Shown here piece by piece: positions 32,463-32,600 of a DNA stretch of 32,600 nucleotides. Position 1 is the stretch's first letter. Every line of letters begins with the position of its first letter. This stretch comes from Acidobacteriota bacterium (GTDB lineage: Bacteria > Acidobacteriota > Terriglobia > Bryobacterales > Bryobacteraceae). The stretch lies in contig JAFDVS010000103.1 in assembly GCA_018268935.1 (NCBI GenBank), positions 11,712 through 44,311 of the forward strand. The letters run 5' to 3'. Position numbers and translations under genes: made by a program. The notes beneath the pieces are model-generated. The model searched no databases and was not told the origin of the DNA. It worked only from the letters and a program-made list of their open reading frames with translations.

Positions 32463-32600
32463 TGTGGTTGCCTCGGTTCGAGTGTGGCATGGGGGGTGCG
32501 AATGGAAGGGTGTGTTCGTGGGGCGCTGCGCGGGGAAATGGCTTGGTTTGTAGGGGGTGAGATTTTTTTCGAGTGTTGTGACTGATAAAGTTCACATCAG
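32463..32600. other. G-rich upstream region at the window edge
   Basis: These 138 bp upstream of the last minus-strand gene are G-rich on the plus strand (GGGGGG, GTAGGGGGTG) and contain CTGAT (32582-32586) and ATCAG (32596-32600) as an inverted repeat at the very edge, in a short A/T-richer stretch. This could hold the gene's promoter, but I cannot assign -35/-10 boxes, and the repeat may continue outside the window. Confidence 0.3.

Noticed and set aside
1..32600. CRISPR arrays, tRNA or rRNA genes, insertion sequences, prophage genes and DnaA-box clusters
   Set aside because: No spaced direct-repeat array, cloverleaf, transposase or integrase motif, or TTATNCACA cluster was seen in the intergenic stretches read on both strands.

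Overview
The window is a gene-dense, GC-rich piece of a bacterial chromosome. Its gene content fits an Acidobacteriota of the Solibacter/Bryobacter type: a paired DUF1501 protein and PSD1-type heme protein, several Tat-exported enzymes, a TonB receptor and OmpA-like proteins, an exported enolase-superfamily enzyme, and frequent GTG/TTG starts. The assignment rests on gene content only, because no rRNA or other marker gene is present.

Left block (1-16 kb). The tail of an unidentified protein is followed by a minus-strand operon reading right to left: diacylglycerol-kinase-like lipid kinase, membrane metal-dependent hydrolase, aldehyde dehydrogenase, and a small CigR-like exported protein. Divergent from it run ligA and a DedA-family membrane protein. 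Next comes a minus-strand cluster: ClbS-like protein, AAA/DUF4143 ATPase, PSD1 heme protein, and a DUF1501 protein. A plus-strand pair (GHL6-like glycoside hydrolase and CrcB fluoride channel) and a PspF-like sigma-54 activator follow.

Middle block (16-27 kb). A 37-residue single-span membrane protein faces the activator gene tail to tail. An Lnt/nitrilase-like membrane protein overlaps a RidA-family gene, which shares its stop region with a two-domain VOC protein. A TonB-dependent receptor and a 994-residue OmpA-barrel-Ig protein converge on a strong terminator. A DUF-GNAT fusion is divergent from an Lrp/AsnC regulator, followed by rsfS and a secreted coiled-coil protein with a possible M15-type zinc site.

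Right block (27-32.6 kb). hpt is followed 3 nt later by a short SecA-like ATPase. A minus-strand group of three holds a low-complexity hypothetical protein, a Tat-exported mandelate-racemase-like enzyme and a YCF48/HCF136-like beta-propeller.

Base composition changes along the window whatever the coding strand. The plus strand is strongly C-rich on the left, near-neutral in the middle and strongly G-rich on the right, the polarity expected at a replication origin. All gaps between genes are under 300 bp. I saw no tRNA, rRNA, CRISPR array, transposase or prophage gene.
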